6,605 bases of DNA from Pseudomonadota bacterium (GTDB lineage Bacteria; Myxococcota; UBA9042; PHBI01), in the NCBI GenBank assembly GCA_005788935.1, contig SYAK01000078.1, positions 1 to 6,605 on the forward strand, written 5' to 3'. Positions 5,059 through 6,605 of the stretch are shown piece after piece; position 1 is the first letter of the stretch; the number at the start of each line of letters is the position of its first letter. The notes under the pieces were generated by a model. That model worked only from the letters and a program-made list of their open reading frames with translations. It was not told where the DNA came from and did not search any database. Made by a program: the position numbers and the translations under genes.

Positions 5059-5661
5059 ATGACGCTCACGACCCCGCCCGACACGTCAGCCCTTCCCCCC
5101 GGAATGCGTCTGTTCAAGGATTTCCTCCCAGCGACGCTGCACGACCAGCTGTTCGCGCTACTCTCGAGCGCCCGCGCCGAGCGCAACGACGGGCACGACG
5201 ACGGGTTCGAGTTCGACGACGTGGCCACGTTCGATCGTGTTTTCTCGAAGGTCATACGCGCCATATTCGACGGGATGCACGCCCGCACCATTTTTCCCAA
5301 GGCCGCGCGGGGGCGGCTGACGCTTGGTTGCACGATGGTGGGCTACGGCGTCGACGACTTCATCCGTCGTCACAAGGACAGTTACTTCCTCGCAGGGGAC
5401 GTCGTGACGACCGTCAGCCTCGGCTCGCCGACCGTGCTCGACTTCTACGAGGACGGCTCGGGGCGCCACGTCCCCGTCCTCGTGCCGCCGCGATCGCTTT
5501 ACGTCATGGCGGACGAGGTGCGTCGCGCGTGGACCCATGAAATCCGGCCAGGCATCCCGACGTTCGGCGGGGCGCCTGTGGCGCGCGGTCGCCGCTTCGG
5601 CCTCGTCTTCTTCGAGCCCGGCTCGCGCTACGAAGGGGAGCGCCTGCGCTACCCCGCCTGA
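5059..5661 (+). CDS. AlkB-like 2-oxoglutarate/Fe(II)-dependent oxygenase
   Basis: AlkB family enzymes use Fe(II), oxygen and 2-oxoglutarate to remove alkyl groups from, or hydroxylate, nucleic acid bases, and some act on proteins. The 200-residue product has MRLFKDFLPATLHDQLFALL (16-35) as the family's N-terminal segment and the double-stranded beta-helix from about 85. H105-K-D107 in RRHKDSYFLAGD supplies two iron ligands, H160 in RRAWTHEI the third, and R179 in GRRFGLVFF is placed to bind 2-oxoglutarate. VSLGSPTVLDFY (119-130) and VPPRSLYVMADEVR (142-155) resemble the ALKBH8/ALKBH6-type branch more than E. coli AlkB; that is by eye. The reading frame stays open far upstream, but 5059 is the first credible start. 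It has no clear Shine-Dalgarno, consistent with a near-leaderless mRNA. The ATG at 5104 is an alternative, also without one. Confidence 0.88.
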   Translation: MTLTTPPDTSALPPGMRLFKDFLPATLHDQLFALLSSARAERNDGHDDGFEFDDVATFDRVFSKVIRAIFDGMHARTIFPKAARGRLTLGCTMVGYGVDDFIRRHKDSYFLAGDVVTTVSLGSPTVLDFYEDGSGRHVPVLVPPRSLYVMADEVRRAWTHEIRPGIPTFGGAPVARGRRFGLVFFEPGSRYEGERLRYPA

Positions 5662-5671
5662 TTCGGGTAAG

Positions 5672-5739
5672 CAGGTTGATAAGTTCGGACCCGACCCCTG
5701 ATCCCAAAACAGGTTCGTGAATTTGAATTCGACCCCCGA
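5672..5739. repeat. Two diverged copies of a ~30-base REP-like repeat
   Basis: Copy 1 (5672-5701) begins CAGGTTGATAAGTT and ends CGACCCCTGA. Copy 2 (5710-5739) begins CAGGTTCGTGAATTT and ends CGACCCCCGA. Aligned with two small gaps, about 20 of 32 columns agree, strongest at the two ends. The stretch is AT-richer than the flanking genes and fills most of the 94-base gap between the alkB-like gene and serine ammonia-lyase. The reverse complement (GGGGTCGGGTCCGAACTTAT) resembles GGGGTCGGGTC-type motifs that I associate with REP/RAYT transposase flanks in GC-rich bacteria; this is from memory and unverified. No transposase gene is present here. Confidence 0.55.
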
Positions 5740-5755
5740 GTCACCGAGGGCAGGC

Positions 5756-6605
5756 ATGGCGGATTACGTGGGTGTTTTCAGCATCTTCAAGGTTGGCGTC
5801 GGGCCGTCGAGCTCTCACACGGTCGGCCCGATGCGGGCGGCGGGGATCTTTGTCGACGACCTCGTCGCGACCGGTGTGCTCGCGCGCGTCGTCGGGCTCA
5901 ACATCCGCCTCTACGGGTCGCTGTCGGCCACGGGCCGCGGGCACGGAACCGACACCGCGATCGTCCTCGGGCTCGCGGGAGAGCGACCCGAGACCCTCGA
6001 TCCCGACATCGTACCGCACGTCCTCGCGCGCGTCGCCGAGACCGGCCGCGTGGCCCTCGCTGGCCACCTGGTGTCCTTCGTCCAGGGCCAGGACCTTCTC
6101 TTCGAGCGCAGTCGCCTGCCGCTGCACCCGAACGGCGTCCGCTTTGTCGCCTTCGACGCGAGCGGCGATCCCGTCTGTGATCGGACCTACTTCTCGGTCG
6201 GTGGCGGTTTCGTCGCGAACGGCGATGGCCGCGTCATCTCGCCGTTGGCCCCTGCGGGCGCCACGGCCCCCATCCCGCACCCCTTCGACTCGGGAGACGC
6301 GCTGCTCGCACGCTGCCGCGCGACCGGCCTGTCGGTCAGCACGCTGATGCTCGAGAACGAGCGCGCGCTCCGCCCCGAGGCCGAGGTCCGACGCGACATC
6401 CTCGCCATCGCAGACGTGATGGCCGCCTGCGTCGAGCGCGGGTGTGCCCGCGAGGGGCTCCTTCCCGGGCGCCTCGGGGTCCGGCGCCGCGCCGCCCTGA
6501 TGCATCGCCGCCTCATCGCGAGCGGGCAGCCGAGCTTCCTCGGGCCGACGGCGGGCCAGGTGGCGGCTCCGGCTGGTGCAGACCCGCTCGCGGTGCTCGA
6601 CTGGG
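5756..6605 (+). CDS. sdaA: L-serine ammonia-lyase (iron-sulfur type), N-terminal 283 residues, cut by window edge
   Basis: L-serine ammonia-lyase converts L-serine to pyruvate and ammonium in the cytoplasm using a [4Fe-4S] cluster. The frame is open from the ATG at 5756 to the right edge. Seen are VFSIFKVGVGPSSSHTVGPM (residues 7-26, the SDH_beta signature), LYGSLSATGRGHGTDTA (52-68), YFSVGGGF (145-152), STLMLENE (195-202) and LLPGRLGVRRRAA (235-247). Single-chain bacterial enzymes have about 450-460 residues, so the domain with the cluster-binding cysteines lies beyond the window. Both N- and C-terminal domain parts are in one chain, as in E. coli SdaA rather than the split alpha/beta Gram-positive type. 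GAGGG (5746-5750) five bases before the ATG supports the start. The preceding repeat and same-strand alkB-like gene do not clarify regulation; no promoter was assigned. Confidence 0.95.
   Translation, partial: MADYVGVFSIFKVGVGPSSSHTVGPMRAAGIFVDDLVATGVLARVVGLNIRLYGSLSATGRGHGTDTAIVLGLAGERPETLDPDIVPHVLARVAETGRVALAGHLVSFVQGQDLLFERSRLPLHPNGVRFVAFDASGDPVCDRTYFSVGGGFVANGDGRVISPLAPAGATAPIPHPFDSGDALLARCRATGLSVSTLMLENERALRPEAEVRRDILAIADVMAACVERGCAREGLLPGRLGVRRRAALMHRRLIASGQPSFLGPTAGQVAAPAGADPLAVLDW

Noticed and set aside
5741..6505. A 254-codon minus-strand open frame opposite serine ammonia-lyase
   Set aside because: The plus strand carries clear SdaA signatures throughout; the antisense product has none.

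Overview
The window is high-GC, gene-dense bacterial DNA. Two predicted lipoproteins point to a Deltaproteobacteria/Myxococcota-type organism. One has a Cys-rich CxCxxxxxCxxGLxCxxGxCV-style head followed by Asp/Pro-rich linker, an InlB-type repeat and a formylglycine-generating-enzyme (FGE)-like domain. The other is a Tat-type lipoprotein with an Asp/Ala/Pro-rich linker before an intradiol dioxygenase domain. This placement is an inference from protein style and base composition; there is no rRNA or other marker gene here.

Layout, left to right. (1) Minus strand, 1-866: a HEAT-repeat protein followed 35 bases later by the first 25 codons of a GreA-type transcript cleavage factor, which runs off the left edge. 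(2) Plus strand, 1048-3385: a probable operon of a Maf-family nucleotide pyrophosphatase, a YggS-type PLP homeostasis protein (overlapping maf by 20 bases) and, 27 bases on, the Tat-type dioxygenase lipoprotein. (3) A 110-base convergent gap at 3386-3495 holding a GC-rich hairpin, a perfect 38-base palindrome and a third partial copy of the palindrome arm. (4) Minus strand, 3496-4893: the FGE-like lipoprotein. (5) A 165-base divergent promoter region, then an AlkB-type 2-oxoglutarate/Fe(II) oxygenase at 5059-5661 that may have an almost leaderless mRNA. (6) A 94-base gap with two diverged copies of a roughly 30-base repeat resembling REP-type elements. (7) L-serine ammonia-lyase from 5756, running off the right edge.

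The genes mix housekeeping functions (transcript cleavage, nucleotide-pool sanitation, PLP homeostasis, serine catabolism) with envelope or secreted proteins of unknown substrate. They do not form one pathway. I see no mobile-element gene, CRISPR array, tRNA, rRNA or clear new multi-gene system. The least explained items are the palindrome family at 3430-3490, the repeat at 5672-5739 and the FGE-like lipoprotein without catalytic cysteines. No gap exceeds 300 bases.
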